Part shown: piece after piece, positions 11,690 through 22,822 of the stretch
Numbering within the stretch: position 1 is the first letter of the stretch
Layout of the letters: each line of letters opens with the position of its first letter
Source: Mastigamoeba balamuthi
Lineage: Eukaryota; Evosea; Mastigamoebida; Mastigamoebidae
Direction of reading: 5' to 3'
NCBI GenBank assembly: GCA_902651635.1
Contig: CACRSC010000037.1
Span: 317,701 to 381,700 of the forward strand
DNA: 64,000 bases
Position numbers and translations under genes: made by a program
Notes under the pieces: generated by a model
What the model saw: only the letters and a program-made list of their open reading frames with translations
The model's database searches: none
What the model was told of the DNA's origin: nothing

Positions 11690-14396
11690 ATGAAGCTGTC
11701 GCTGCAGCGAGCGGTGCCCTGCGCCGTGGGGACGGTGACGGCCGCGGTGATCCTGCTGTCCATCACGCCGCTGGCCGCGCTGTGGGTCGTCACGAGCACG
11801 GACCTCTCCAACGCGGCCTCCAAGGCCATCGACGACCTGACCGACGTCTACCGCACCGCGACCACCTCCAGGGCCGCGCTCAACGTGTCGGCGACGCTGG
11901 TGCAGCCCTCGGTGGTGGCCAGCGCGCTCAGGGTGCAGCTGCCCCTCGAGATGATGGAGGGCAGCGCCAGCGAGTACCTCGACGTGCTGCACCGCTTCCT
12001 CGTGCCCCTGCGCATCAACAACCCCTACCTCTGCTCCATCGTGCGTCGCGGCACCCTCCCGCGGTGGCCCCGAGGACTCTGCGGGGGCCATGGCAGCGCG
12101 TGGCCTCCGCGGCCTCACAAGCAGCCCGCGGACTTGCGGGGGACAACTCGGGAGAGCGGAACTAACGGAGCAGTCGCCCACAGAGCGTCGCGTGGACCAA
12201 CGCGCGCGGGTCGCACATGTTCATGCAAACGGGGTGCGCCGTGAGCCGCGCGGACCCCGCGTACTGCGTGCTGGACACGGAGCAGTCGGCGGACCTCGTG
12301 TGCTACAGGTACGTGCGCCAGAGCGTCGCCACCAGCGCCGTCGTTCGGACCGTCGCCAACTACAGCGTCCCCACGGCGACCTGGTGGACCAACGCGCTCG
12401 GGGACAACGCGGTGCAGGGCGCCGCGTGGCTGGGGCCCATGGCCAGCGGCGACGGCGACGAGGGGGCGGTGCTGTGGTACACGGAGCAGCTCAAGCACCC
12501 GGACCCCAACTACGACGCCGTCGTCTGGTGCGCCCTCTCGGCCCGCAGCTTCGGGGCCTTCTTCGCCAGCGGCGCCCTGCGGCCCAGCGACATCGCGGTG
12601 CTCGCGACGGACGAGCGCGTGCTGGTGGCGGGCACGGCGGGAGTCGCGACGGCGAGCGGGGCGACGGGGGCGCCGCTGGCGATGAGCGGCTGCCCCAACG
12701 AGACGGTGCGCGACATCGAGGCGGCCTGGACGGCGCTGTGCGGGGGCGCGATGTGCGAGAGGGAGTTCGACATGAGCGGCGGGGCCCACGTCGAGATCGT
12801 GGACGCGGCGGTGGTGGGCGGGGCCTCGTGGTGGCTGGTCGTCGCGTACCTGCCCGACGCGGTGCAGCGCGACATCGACAGGGCCTCGAGCAGCACAACC
12901 GTCGCAGTCATCGCCGTGCTGTGCGAGACGGTCGTCATGAGCTTCGTGGCCGTCGTCCTGGCGACGCTGTTCGGGCTGGGCATCGTGCGGCCGCTGGCGC
13001 TGGTGTCGCAGCAGATGCACCACGTCTCGCTGCTGGACTTTGCCCGCATCGACGGGACCGCCTTCTCGACCCCGCGCAGGAGCTCCATCAGCGAGGTCAA
13101 CATCGTGCGTGTCCCCCCCTCTCAGGCCCTCCTCACCGCTTCCTCTGCGTGTCCTCACGTGCGGTGCCGCGCGCAGCTCGAGAAAGAGGCGGAGAGGATG
13201 TCCGAGACCCTCGCGGCCTTGTGCGTCTCTATTGCGCTCCCCCCCCCCATCCCCATCCCCTCCGCTCTGACCTGCGGGCGCAGCTCCAAGTACGTGCCCA
13301 TCGCTGTGGTTAAGAGTCTCATCAAGAAGAAGTTGCGGCCCTCGGTGGGCGTCCGGGAGATGCAGGCGACCATTCTGGTGCGGCCCTGGCGGTCCATTTC
13401 GATTCGATGCCCCCAGTGGAGAGGAGCCAACAATATCGCTTCCCTCACAGTTCCTGGACGTGGCCAACTTCACTACGACGATGGATTCGCATGGGGCGGA
13501 CACTCTCATCTGCATCCTGGAGGAGATGTTTGACAGTGCGCAATCCATAGATTATCATTGTTTTGCCCCAGAACATAAAGTCGTAACAACCAAGTCGCCA
13601 CTGACCTCTGTTTCTGATGGCCTCTGGCAGCCATGTCGAACATCCTCGAGGAGAACGGGGCCATCATCGACAAGTACATCGGGGACAGCATCATGGCGCT
13701 GTGGGGCTGCCCCGAGGCGGTGGAGAAGTCTGAGCTGCGGTCGTGCAAGGCCGTGCTGGAGATCCACAGCGCGCTGGCCCAGATGAACTCGCGCTTCGCC
13801 AAGTCCTACGGCATCGAGATGGGCATCAGGGTCGGCTGGCACTCGGGCCCCGTCTACGCCGGAAACGTCGGCTCCTCCAACAGGCTCAACTACACCGTCC
13901 TCGGTGCGCCAATGCAGCTGCTCTGTCGGTTTTCATCCGTTTACCCCCCCCCGAGCTGACAACAAATGATTTGAGCGCAGGCAACTCTGTCAACCTGGCG
14001 TCTCGGCTCGAGTCGCTGAACAAGGAGATGGGGACGCACTACTGCGTGACCGACTCGATCAGGGACAAGTGCAGCGTCAGGTATGACGGCCCCTCTGCGG
14101 ATTACCTTCGGTTTTTCTCAGGCAAATATGCGTGTTTGCATCGCAGGTATGCTTTCCGGTGCCTGGGGAGCATCCGCATCAGGGGCTTTGCAAGCGCCGT
14201 GACGGTGCACGAGTTCCTGGGGGAGACGTCGCAGCTGACGCCCGAGAACGAGGCCGTGTTCGCCAACTTCAGGGACCTGAGCGAGAAGCTGCACTCGGGC
14301 AGGTGCACCGTCGAGGAGCTCAAGGCCTACAGCATCGACCACCCCGAGGACATCGTGGTCCCCTACATCATCGCCCGCCTCACCAACGCCAACTGA
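11690..14396 (+). CDS. Receptor-type class III adenylyl cyclase (sensor ectodomain + TM + cyclase)
   Basis: Begins MKLSLQRAVPC with a first membrane helix (VTAAVILLSITPLAALWVV), then a dCache-like ectodomain over about 400 residues. A second helix (VAVIAVLCETVVMSFVAVVL) leads into a short HAMP-like linker (IVRPLALVSQQMHHVS). The catalytic domain is spread over five or more short exons. It shows FLDVANFT with the first metal Asp, IIDKYIGDSIMALWG with the purine Lys and second Asp, and NYTVLGNSVNLASRLE with the Thr typical of class IIIb adenylyl cyclases plus the catalytic Asn and Arg. All key residues are intact, so it should make cAMP as a homodimer. Exon joins (12043/12184, 13108/13179, 13448, 13573/13633, 13904/13980, 14080/14147 regions) keep the frame. 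A transmembrane sensor PDE lies upstream on the other strand. Confidence 0.88.
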
Positions 14397-14481
14397 GCAG
14401 CCAACGACTGTACCACTTGTACCAACATACACGCTTACTGTTGGACGAAGATACCTACCCCTGATTCGTTGTGTGTTCAGA

Positions 14482-14522
14482 GATATTTTCGCGGTGACGG
14501 GAGATTCGCGTGTAGAATCACC
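14482..14522 (+). promoter_or_regulatory. Promoter-like GATATTTTC...GAGATTC box upstream of AMFR
   Basis: GATATTTTC at 14482-14490 followed by GGGAGATTCG about 12 nt later, 100 nt before the AMFR ATG. Related boxes stand 70-120 nt upstream of several other starts here (about 1890 minus, 3577 minus, 18185, 20096, 32622). Function is inferred from position only. Confidence 0.4.
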
Positions 14523-14584
14523 ACTATAACGCCAACCGACCGAGTGCGGCGCGCGCGCGCTCCCGCGAGAGAGAGAGAAGAGAT

Positions 14585-17190
14585 ATGAGGCTGACGGTGT
14601 TGTACGTGGCGGCCAGCACTCTGGCCTTCTCCATGGTGATGCTCGGCTGGAAGCCCTCCAGCGACGGCAAGCCCAGCGACGTCTCACCGGCTTCCCTCGC
14701 ATTCGTTGCGCACCCCCCAATCCACATTCAGATTCAGATTCAATTCGCAGTCTCACTTCCCCCTCTCTCCCCCTCGGCGGCTCTTTGGCGCGTGCGCAGA
14801 CCTCGCTGAACTTCGAGTTTGCCGTCCTGATTGTGCTCTCGTGGATCATACAGGCTGCGGTGTTCCGGGGCCTCAGCCCGCGCGAGGCACAGGCACGCGC
14901 GCGCGCCCGCCGACCGGCCCCTCCCTACCTCTTCCCCTCCCGAGATCCTCCCCCGGAGGCGAAATCTCGATATCTTGGCCTCCCTGGGCATATCTCTGAC
15001 GTGTGGGGGGCGCGATGCGACGTGACGTGCCACAGCAAGTTGTCAAGTCGACGTTCGCGTTCTTCGTCTCGCAGTTCGCCGTGGGCGCCGTCGCGTCCGC
15101 GGACCAGTCGGGCCTGAGGCTCGTGCTGGCCGCCTGGACGGGCGTCATCACGTTCCTCAAGGTCCACGCCGTCCTCTGCAAGGACCGGATCGACAACGTG
15201 CGTGTCCCCGGTTCAATTCCCGCCGGGTGCATGCATTTGCTCCGCTGATGCGACGTGGCGCAGGTGTCGGCGCAGGTCCCGCAGCCGCCGTCGTCGTACT
15301 GGCGCATCGTGGCCCTGCTGCTCTTCCTCCTGGTCTGCGCTATCGCGTGCATGACGTCGGCCATCACGCTGTTTGTCGGCCTCGACTACGACATCGTGCT
15401 CATCACGTCGTTCCAGGTAATTTCTCAGATTCCCAGTTCCACCTTCTGACGAGGTGTGTACCCCCCAAAACAGTGCTCGCTGCTCATTCTGGAGACGGTG
15501 CACTCGCTGGTCAAGTGGGTGATCCTGTGCTACGACTGGAGCAGGGGCGGCGACTGGGAGAACAGGGGCTCTGTGAGGTACAACAACGGCCGCACCCCGG
15601 CTGTGAATCTGATTCCGGATTCCTTTTGTCGCCAGATACACTGTGGAATTCGCGATTGAATCTCTGATTCTGGTCATCACGCTGCTGAGCCTGCTGCACC
15701 TGCTCATCCTCTCGGGCGTCTCGCTGGGCTCCCTCATCATGATCTTCCTGCTGCTCCAGATCAAGGTCGTCTGGGACAAGCTCATGCGTCGCATCGCGCA
15801 GTACAAGCAGTACCGCGCTGTCATGTCCAGCCTCGCCTCATTGTGCATCTTCGCTGCATTTTCTTTCCTTGGGATTTCTCACTCTGCCCAACACGCCAGC
15901 GAGGCCGTCGGCTCGGGCGACGTCCAGGACGTCTGCGCCATCTGCCAGGACGAGATGCAGTCCGCCGTCCGCCTCCCCTGCACCCACACGTTCCACCGGT
16001 GCGCACGCGGGGCCGCCGCCTCCTCCCGCCGCGCCCCATCCACCCCCCATTCCGCATTCCGCTTCTTTTCTCGGAATCCAATTCCCCAATACTCAATTCA
16101 ATTCAATCCCGCAACCCCGTGCAGCGGCTGCCTTCTGCGCTGGCTGGAGCAGAGCCACGTGTGCCCCACCTGCAGGTACGACCTCGTCCTGCGCCTGCCC
16201 GCCAACGAGGCCGCGGCCGCCGCAGCCTCGGCCCCCACCGCAGCCGCCGCCGCCGCTGCCGCTGCTGTCCCCCGCGACGCTGCGCTCTTGGGCGCTGCTG
16301 AGCCCGTGACGCTGCGGCGCGGGCGCGTGCAGCCGCTGCCGGGCCTGAGCGTGGGGTGGAGCTTCGGGACGGTGGGGCCGCAGCAGCAGTGGGGGCAGCA
16401 GTGGGGGCAGCAGGGGGTGGGCAGGGAGCTGGAGGAGATGGTGGCCCGCGTGCACGCGGTGCTGCCGCAGGTGCCGCTGGGCGTCGTCGCTGAGGACCTC
16501 GCGCTGACGGCCTCGCCCGAGGCCACCATCGAGAACCTCCTGAGCGGCGACGTGCCCTACGACCCCGTCCTCCCCGACGACGGCGACGACGGCGACGACG
16601 GAGCGGCAGCGCAGGCGGAGGCGTCGGAGGCACCGCAGCAGCCACAGCAGCAGGAGGCAGCAGACGAGGAGGAGCAGGAGGGGCGCGGCGGGCAGCAGCA
16701 GCAGAGCCAGTTCACGACGCCCGGGGGCATGCCTGTCTTCAGCTCGGCGTTCGAGGACACGCCCGAGAAGCGGCACAGCGCCCTCCAGCGGCGAAAGGAG
16801 GCCATGCTCGCCTTTGCCCGCTCCAAGCTCCGCGAGCCCTCTGTCCCCTCTGCCCCTGCTGCTGCCCGGGCACCAGCACCAGCACCAGCACCAGCACCAG
16901 CACCAGCACCAGCCCCAGCAGCGCCCCAGCCCTCGGCGGCACCGCAGGCCCCGCGGGTGGTGTGGTCGTCGTCGCCGATGGTCAGGAGCCAGGTCGCCAG
17001 CTGCGAGGCCTCGGCTGCCGCCCCCGCTGCTGTGGCCCCCGCTGCTGCTGCTGCTGCTGCTGCCGCTGCGGCCCCTGTGGCAGGCGCGGAGCAGGAGCTG
17101 GAGGAGTCGCCCGAGCAGCGCAGGGAGAAGATACTGCGGGCGATCATGCGCAGGTCGGGCGCAGGCGGCAGCGGCACGGCTGACTTCTAA
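14585..17190 (+). CDS. AMFR: gp78/AMFR-type ER ubiquitin ligase (multi-TM, RING-H2, CUE, G2BR)
   Basis: About eight exons. The membrane part aligns in order with gp78: NFEFAVLIVLSW, AAVFRGLSPREAQ, LCKDRIDN, an exon with SYWRIVALLLFLLVCAIACM, GDWENRGSVRYTVEFAIE, and VWDKLMRRIAQYKQYRAV. A RING-H2 follows: CAICQDEMQ, CTHTFHRGC (joined across an intron) and WLEQSHVCPTCR. A CUE domain lies at 16422-16560 (LEEMVARVHAVLPQVPLGVV). KRHSALQRRKEAMLAFARSK at about 16768-16830 matches the UBE2G2-binding helix (G2BR). The C-terminal PEQRREKILRAIMRR resembles a VCP-interacting motif. Family role: ER-associated degradation with E2 UBE2G2 and p97. The intron at 14893-15035 needs a GC donor. Poly-Ala, poly-Gln and (AP)n tracts separate the domains. 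Confidence 0.93.
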
Positions 17191-17251
17191 CCCCCACAGT
17201 CTTCACACTTTCCCCCCTTAAACGCACACCCCCAGCCACCTTTTTTCTCTA

Positions 17252-17257
17252 AATAAA
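17252..17257 (+). terminator. Polyadenylation signal AATAAA (AMFR)
   Basis: AATAAA 62 nt downstream of the AMFR stop codon, in an otherwise GC-rich 3' flank preceded by a T-run (17241-17246). Confidence 0.6.
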
Positions 17258-17539
17258 TCAATCCCTGTTGAGGTTGTCGGATCGCAGCTATTTTCTGTGT
17301 CACCGAATAGTGGCACTCTCAACTATTTCTCGCGTGACGTCAGGGTTGCGTCAAAACAAAACTGATTTCGGGGGTCATCCGAATTGGGGATTTAAGGATT
17401 TAACGTGCCAATTTGCCAGGAGCACTGGCGAAATGTGATCTATTCAACAATTCCAGAATGTCATGCACGTCTCCAGCCACACCGGCACTGCAGGGCCGCC
17501 GCTGTGTGCCCCTCTCCTCCCAGCCCGCAGACCAGCGCA

Positions 17540-18102
17540 TCACTTGCGGGGCTGCATGATGGGGATGCCCTGCGACCCCGAGGCCCTGCGCGGCATCTCC
17601 CTCGTGGGCTCGCGCCTCTTGGACTCGCGCGTGGCGTAGTCGTTCCTGGCGACCTGGTGCGCCTCCGCCGGCTCGCCCTCGAGCCCCACCACCAGGTCAG
17701 GCCCCATCTCCACCGCTGGTCACGTCACATCGCCACCACCAACGCCAGCATTCGAATTCAACGCCAACCAGCACACAATTTCGTGAGCGACTGACAGCTA
17801 CTACTAATCGGGCAATCGCGGGAGGCCCTGTACCAGAGGCGAGGACGCCACGCGGAGGGCTGCTGCCGTTCCTGCCGTGGTGCGGGGGCTTCACCTGCGC
17901 CACGCGCCTATTCGTTAGCCAAACGGGGACTGCGACTGGTATTTCTCTGCTGCGGATGCGACGTTGTGAGTTCTCACCCGCATTCCGCCCGCCTTGTCTG
18001 CAACGAAGCCGTTAGAAGGGGTGGGTAAGCTCTGCGGAGAAGGGAGGTGCAGGGGGCAGTCTTACTCGCAGCGGGGTGCGCCTGCTCGGGACCACTCTCC
18101 AT
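17540..18102 (-). CDS. DAP: DAP (death-associated protein 1) homologue
   Basis: Four short exons encode about 97 residues, close to the 102 of human DAP1. Exon 1 begins MESGPEQAHPAA. After an intron with a GTAAGA donor comes NKAGGMR, matching the invariant KAGGMR block of the family. The third exon starts VKPPHHGRNGSSPPRG and carries GVLAS, comparable to SGVIARG. The last exon runs to the conserved C-terminus ending IPIMQPRK (vertebrate: QQPRK). The family is small and disordered: DAP1 restrains autophagy downstream of TOR, and DAP/DAPL1 proteins plug the ribosomal exit tunnel of dormant ribosomes with this C-terminus. Both roles are family knowledge. The gene is head-to-head with the one at 18289. 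Confidence 0.85.
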
Positions 18103-18288
18103 CGTCAATCGAAACGGCCGACTGTGCGCGGTGTTTTTAATTATGCCGAAGAATTGCCGGACCGTGACGTGTTCCCCGCAATAAAATATTTCTCCGGATC
18201 CCCTCTCGGAGAATTACACGTGGCAGATACTATCCGATAATATCTCCGAATCTCGCACTACACACACCCGCAAACACCGCACTTTCCA

Positions 18289-20006
18289 ATGTCCCCCGCG
18301 TCTGCGGCGCTTCTGCCGCTGCTGCTGCTCCTGGCGGCCTCCGCGCGCGCCGTCGACACCGACTGCCTGCAGGCGCGCGCCCTCTCCGTGCCCGGCGTGG
18401 CCAACGCGACCCTCTGGACGGGCGGCCGCCTCTGGCTCGTCCACTACAACCCCACGGGCACCGACCGCCCCGTCCGCCTCACCGCGGCCCCCCTGCCCTC
18501 CGCCGTGCCCCTGTCCCTCGACGTGCTGTCCGCCTGCGACGCCCCCGAGCCCGCGGCGCTCGTGGCGTCGGCCCGGGGCCCCGCGCCCGAGGTCGTCTTC
18601 AGCGCGTGGGCGCACGGCAGCGTCCTCGTCCGCCTGAGCGCCGCTGCGGCCCCGGGCACGCCCGTGCTGCTCACGGCCGCCGCCCTGGACCTCGAGGAGG
18701 CGCCCTGCGCGGTGCCGGCGCGCGAGGTGCCGCTGGAGGCGCGTGGGAGCACAGCGACGGCCGCGCGAGGGGCGCGGGCGTCTGCAGCGAGCGCGTGCAG
18801 CGGCAGGGCGCGTGGGCGACCGTCGAGGCCCCGCGGGGCACGTGGCTGGCGGCACACACCTGCACGCGGGCCACGCGCTTCGCCTCGAGCGTCGAGGTCT
18901 ACAGCGCCTGCTGCGACCCCGCTGCCTCTGCCGGCGCCCCCGAGTGCTCGGGCGGCTTCGCGTCCCCCTCGTCGTCGTCTTCGTCGTCGGATTCGTCTGC
19001 GGGCTCCCCGTCGTCGTCGTCGTCGTCGTACGTGGCGCCGGGGGCCTGCGTGGCGCCAGAGGCCTCGCACGCGTGCCGCAACGGGAGGCTCGTGCGCTGG
19101 AGGTCCGAGGGGGGCGCGTACCACGTCTACGTGACGGGCGCCACGGCCCACGCGGCGGGCGACTACGGCCTCGCCGTCGCCCCGTCGCCCTCGGGTCCGC
19201 TGGCCCAGCACCTCTCGTGCGCGGGCGCCCTCGAGGTCCCCTCGGCCGAGGGCCGCGCCGAGTCCGCTGGCGACGAGCTGGCCGAGCACGCGGCCGTCAG
19301 CGACGGCTCGTGCGCCGCGCAGGCCGCGGGCACTTGGTTCCTGCTGCCCGCCCGCCCACGGGATGCCGGCAGCGAGCAGGGCACCGACGGCACCCCGGTG
19401 ACCGCCCGCGGCTCGTGCGGGTCGGGCCCGGCCCCCGCGGTGCTCGTCTACGCCGAGTGCTCGGCCGCGGGCGCCGCGACGGGCTGCGTGCGCGCGGGCA
19501 ACGAGACGGGCTTCGCCCGCTGGTTCGCACCGCACGCGCACGCCTTCTGGCTGCTCGTCGCGGGCTGCGGGGCCTCGCGGGCCTCGCTCGGGGTCACCCG
19601 GGACGGCGCCTGCAGGGGCAACTTCACGACCGAGGCCGAGAGCGCTGCCGGGGGCTGGACGCCCGCTCCCGAGCCTCCTCCGGCGGCCCAGTCGTCTGCC
19701 GAGCAGTGGTGGCCGTGGCCCAGCGTCGACTGGACGCCGCTGCGCGTCATCGGGGCCCTGGCCGTCGTCGCCTGCCTCGCGGGCCTCGCGGCCGCGGGCG
19801 TCGCCCTCTGCGTCTCGCGCAGGAGGGCCCGGCTGAGGTCCGTGCCCGCGGGACACGTCGAGCTGCTGCCCGTCAGCTTCGCCGACGGTGCAGACGGCGA
19901 CGACTACTACGCGGGCGCCGACGTCACGGGCGTCGCCCTCGTCCGCAGGGGCCCCGCCGTCCCCGCCCTGCACATCACCGGGGGCCCGCGCTTCGTCATC
20001 GAGTAG
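18289..20006 (+). CDS. Type I membrane protein, signal peptide and Cys-rich ectodomain, unknown family
   Basis: Clear signal peptide (MSPASAALLPLLLLLAASAR), then an Ala/Pro-rich ectodomain with scattered Cys. The first frame must shift near 18716-18753. A 38-nt GT-AG intron right after DLEEAPCA restores the frame to HSDGRARGAG, though a sequence error is possible. A Ser-rich linker (SSSSSSSDSSAGSPSSSSSS) divides two similar halves, each with a Cys-x-T/C pattern and an R-W/F-R step, suggesting an internal duplication. One transmembrane helix follows (LRVIGALAVVACLAGLAAAG) with an Arg-rich stop-transfer and an acidic tail (GADGDDYYAGADV). I do not recognise the family. A plasma-membrane or endomembrane receptor-like role is possible. 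Confidence 0.7.
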
Positions 20007-20026
20007 CAGCCCCTCTGCACGACTGC

Positions 20027-20032
20027 AATAAA
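20027..20032 (+). terminator. Polyadenylation signal AATAAA
   Basis: AATAAA begins 21 nt after the TAG stop of the 18289-20006 gene and lies in the 205-nt gap before the next start codon. Confidence 0.55.
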
Positions 20033-20211
20033 CGCCGACTGACTGTGAACGAACCGCGGGGGAGGGTTCCGCTTTCCTTACATTTTTCGTGGGGCGATAT
20101 TTCACGGGGGAGATTCGTGTGACGTCGCAGATTCTCCGGAGGAATCTGCTCATTGTGTTCCGTTATCTTCTCTCCTCTCTCTCGGTTTTGGCGCGAACGC
20201 GCGCGCGGGGG

Positions 20212-20871
20212 ATGGAGGCCATGGAAGCGCAGGAGCTCGAGGGGGAGGCCAGCGTGGGCGCCGAGCTGGCGGAGGCCGAGCGCGCCGCGTCGCGGGGGCC
20301 GTCGGGCGCGCCGTCGGCGTCGTCGGCGTCGTCGGCGACGGCGTCGACGTTTGTGGAGCGCGCGGAGGAGCCCGAGGACCCCGGGGCCCACGACGCGCTC
20401 CGGCGCCTCGCCCTCATGCACGCGGCCTTCGACGAGACCTCGCGCCGCGACCTGCTGGTCTACGAGCGCCTGCGCGACCTCGTGGAGCTGCCGCGCGCGC
20501 CGCAGCAGGGATCGCACGATGGTGAAGATATTCCCCACACTAATATCTTCTCTGAGAAATCCGCGAGATATTTTTCTCCCCTTATACGTAACCAACGTAA
20601 CGAACGAAACCCCCCAGAGGAGATCGCCGAGCTGTACGGGGAGATCGAGGACACCGCGCAGGCGGAGGCGGAGGTGGACACGAGGATAGCTGCGCTGCGC
20701 ACACGAGTACGGGAGGCGTCGAGGCAGTGCCAGGGGGCAGTGTGGGCGTGGGCCAGGACGCAGAGAGGCGTCAGGTGGTCTGCCCTTGCCAGCGCTGCCA
20801 TGCTGGCGGCTGCTGTGTGGGTGGTGACACTGGCACCCAACACATTCAACAGCTGGAATGCTCCTTCATAG
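20212..20871 (+). CDS. Tail-anchored coiled-coil membrane protein, unknown family
   Basis: Starts at the ATG at 20212, 116 nt after a GATATTT box. The N-terminus is acidic and Ser/Ala-rich (EAMEAQELEGEASVG), then a helical region (HDALRRLALMHAAFDE; LVYERLRDLVELP). An intron at about 20522-20619 rejoins at EEIAELYGEIEDTAQAEAEV, giving a second heptad-rich helix. The C-terminus has a single hydrophobic segment (WSALASAAMLAAAVWVVTLA) followed by about 11 polar residues, the layout of a tail-anchored protein. It resembles SNAREs in layout only; I cannot find the central SNARE zero-layer Gln/Arg pattern convincingly. Function unknown. Confidence 0.6.
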   Translation: MEAMEAQELEGEASVGAELAEAERAASRGPSGAPSASSASSATASTFVERAEEPEDPGAHDALRRLALMHAAFDETSRRDLLVYERLRDLVELPRAPQQGSHDGEDIPHTNIFSEKSARYFSPLIRNQRNERNPPEEIAELYGEIEDTAQAEAEVDTRIAALRTRVREASRQCQGAVWAWARTQRGVRWSALASAAMLAAAVWVVTLAPNTFNSWNAPS

Positions 20872-22822
20872 CTCGAAGAGCAAATGAATGCTTGTGTAGT
20901 CGTCAAAGAAAGAGTATTCAGGAATAACGAGGATTTACTCTCCAAAATAATTATATGCCAGATTTGGTTGGAAACAGAGTGCCAAGAGAGGTCCATTCAC
21001 AACTTGCGAAGGGGAAAACCATCAGAAAATGTGATAAACAGTAGACAGTGAGGCTTGCACTGACTGACTTGGGGCGAAACTGGGAAATCAGATCATGCAT
21101 AGTATTCAGCATTGCTCTGGGGCATCTCTGAGTTGTAGAATTCTACCTGAATGCTGAGCTTCTTGGAAAGCTTGCACCTAATCATATCAAAAATGATGAC
21201 GACATGGTATTTGCAACAGCCATGGCACCAGCAACACAACCCTACCAAGGGGTCATGGACAACATGAAGAACATGGCCAAAGGGCTGGATTTGTCCACAA
21301 GTGTGACCAGTCCCGTGAGGGATCTCTCACTCCTGGGCATTGGTGAGAGGGTGTGTGGATGAGGGTGGGGGTTGATGCTCGTCCTTAATTAGAGGTCGGT
21401 GAAAAAACGATTCAAATTGGGTCTCGGGGCGAAGAGGGCCGTTTTCCGTCCTAAAGCGGACATTTCAAACACACTTCCGTGGCGTGTTGATTAATTGGTC
21501 AAAGGGGTCAAAAGGGGATGCGGTGAGTCACAGAAGAGAATTTTATGTGTTTTTCAAAGGGTGAAGGGTGATAAGATATGAAACCCACCACTGCAGCAAG
21601 TGAAATCAATTTCTGAGGATGAGAGAAGGGGTAGAAGCAAAGGGCGAACTCAAGCTCACACATAGATGGAAGACAGTCTCGGAGTGGATGTGACTGTTAA
21701 AGTAGTGCTGGTGCTGCTCTGCAAGGGGTAATGAGGACATAACTGGTTAACTGACTTCTGCTTTATTGTAGGCCAAAGGCCCTGACAGGTACATCATTCT
21801 TGTTGTTGGGAAGCAAGAAGATGCAATGAACCGTGGGGTCTAGCATGCTGATGCCTCTGAAGAAGTAGATGTCCTTGTGTGGGGCATAAAAAAACGAGCT
21901 CTTCAAACACAGGATGGGCATAGTGGCTGGAAACAGCTGGGAACAATGCGTGAATGAGGTACTTCCAAGAAGAAGTGGAGGTAGATGACTTTATAAGTCA
22001 GCTGCAAAAGCAGGGGACATCCAGGGGGGAATCTTGTTCCAATTCTGGCTGGTGTCTGATGTCAGAGGGCTTTATTCATGTGGTTCCCTCACATTTCTAC
22101 CCAAATATTATCGGAAGGTGCCATTCATTTCACCTTCTGTACAAGAAGATCAGTCACACTATGGGATGCAGGTGGATAAACTACTTGAGCCAGAGGCCAT
22201 GCATGCGGCCCCTTTCATCACAGTGCTTCATTTCCAAGTCAACAAAGGAAAAAGACAGTTATGACTCTGATTCTACTTTACAGAACCTCTGTTCAAGTAA
22301 AGGCTGTATGTCTTCTTACATTCTAGAAATACACTGTCCCAGCAGTGAATTGGTGTAATGATGCTGCAACCTGCTTGTTCATAACCGAGGTATTACAACA
22401 GGAGTATATTAAGGACTGATAGGGATGTGTCACACCGTGTCCAAGGACCACACCATGCAACATCATGCAAACGGTGGTGATCCTGCTTAACACACTGTGC
22501 TGAACCTGATAGCACATGATGAGCAGCTCATCTGCAACAAAATACTCATCCGTACACTGACCACAGAAAGACCAAGTGCTTCTGAGAAATAATGATAAGA
22601 GATTTCTTGAAATGATCATTTAGAGATATCTCTTGATACACAGACCAGAGTAATCAGGGAACTTGATTACATACAGATAGTTCAGACTCCACCACTCATC
22701 GCGCATGATAATATTTAGAAGATGAATAAGTGATTCCTGATGTTGCACACTTACAAACTGGATTCAAAAAGATTGCAAAAAGCATGTTGTATTGTAATTG
22801 AAACTTCACCCTCTTCAGGAGA
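20872..22822. other. AT-richer intergenic region, no gene recognised
   Basis: About 1.95 kb with lower GC than the flanking gene block. Short open frames show no domain, signal or splice pattern. It may contain decayed mobile-element sequence but I cannot assign a family. Confidence 0.4.

Noticed and set aside
15205-15235. tRNA B-box-like GGTTCAATTCCC
   Set aside because: The flanking arms do not form a 5-bp T stem and no A box or acceptor stem is present. It lies inside an AMFR intron.
18716-18753. Frameshift mutation in the type I membrane protein gene
   Set aside because: A 38-nt GT-AG segment of the right length restores the frame, and introns this short occur elsewhere in the window. 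A sequence error remains possible.
20212-20871. SNARE assignment for the tail-anchored protein
   Set aside because: Only the membrane layout fits. No convincing 16-layer heptad with a central Gln or Arg was found.
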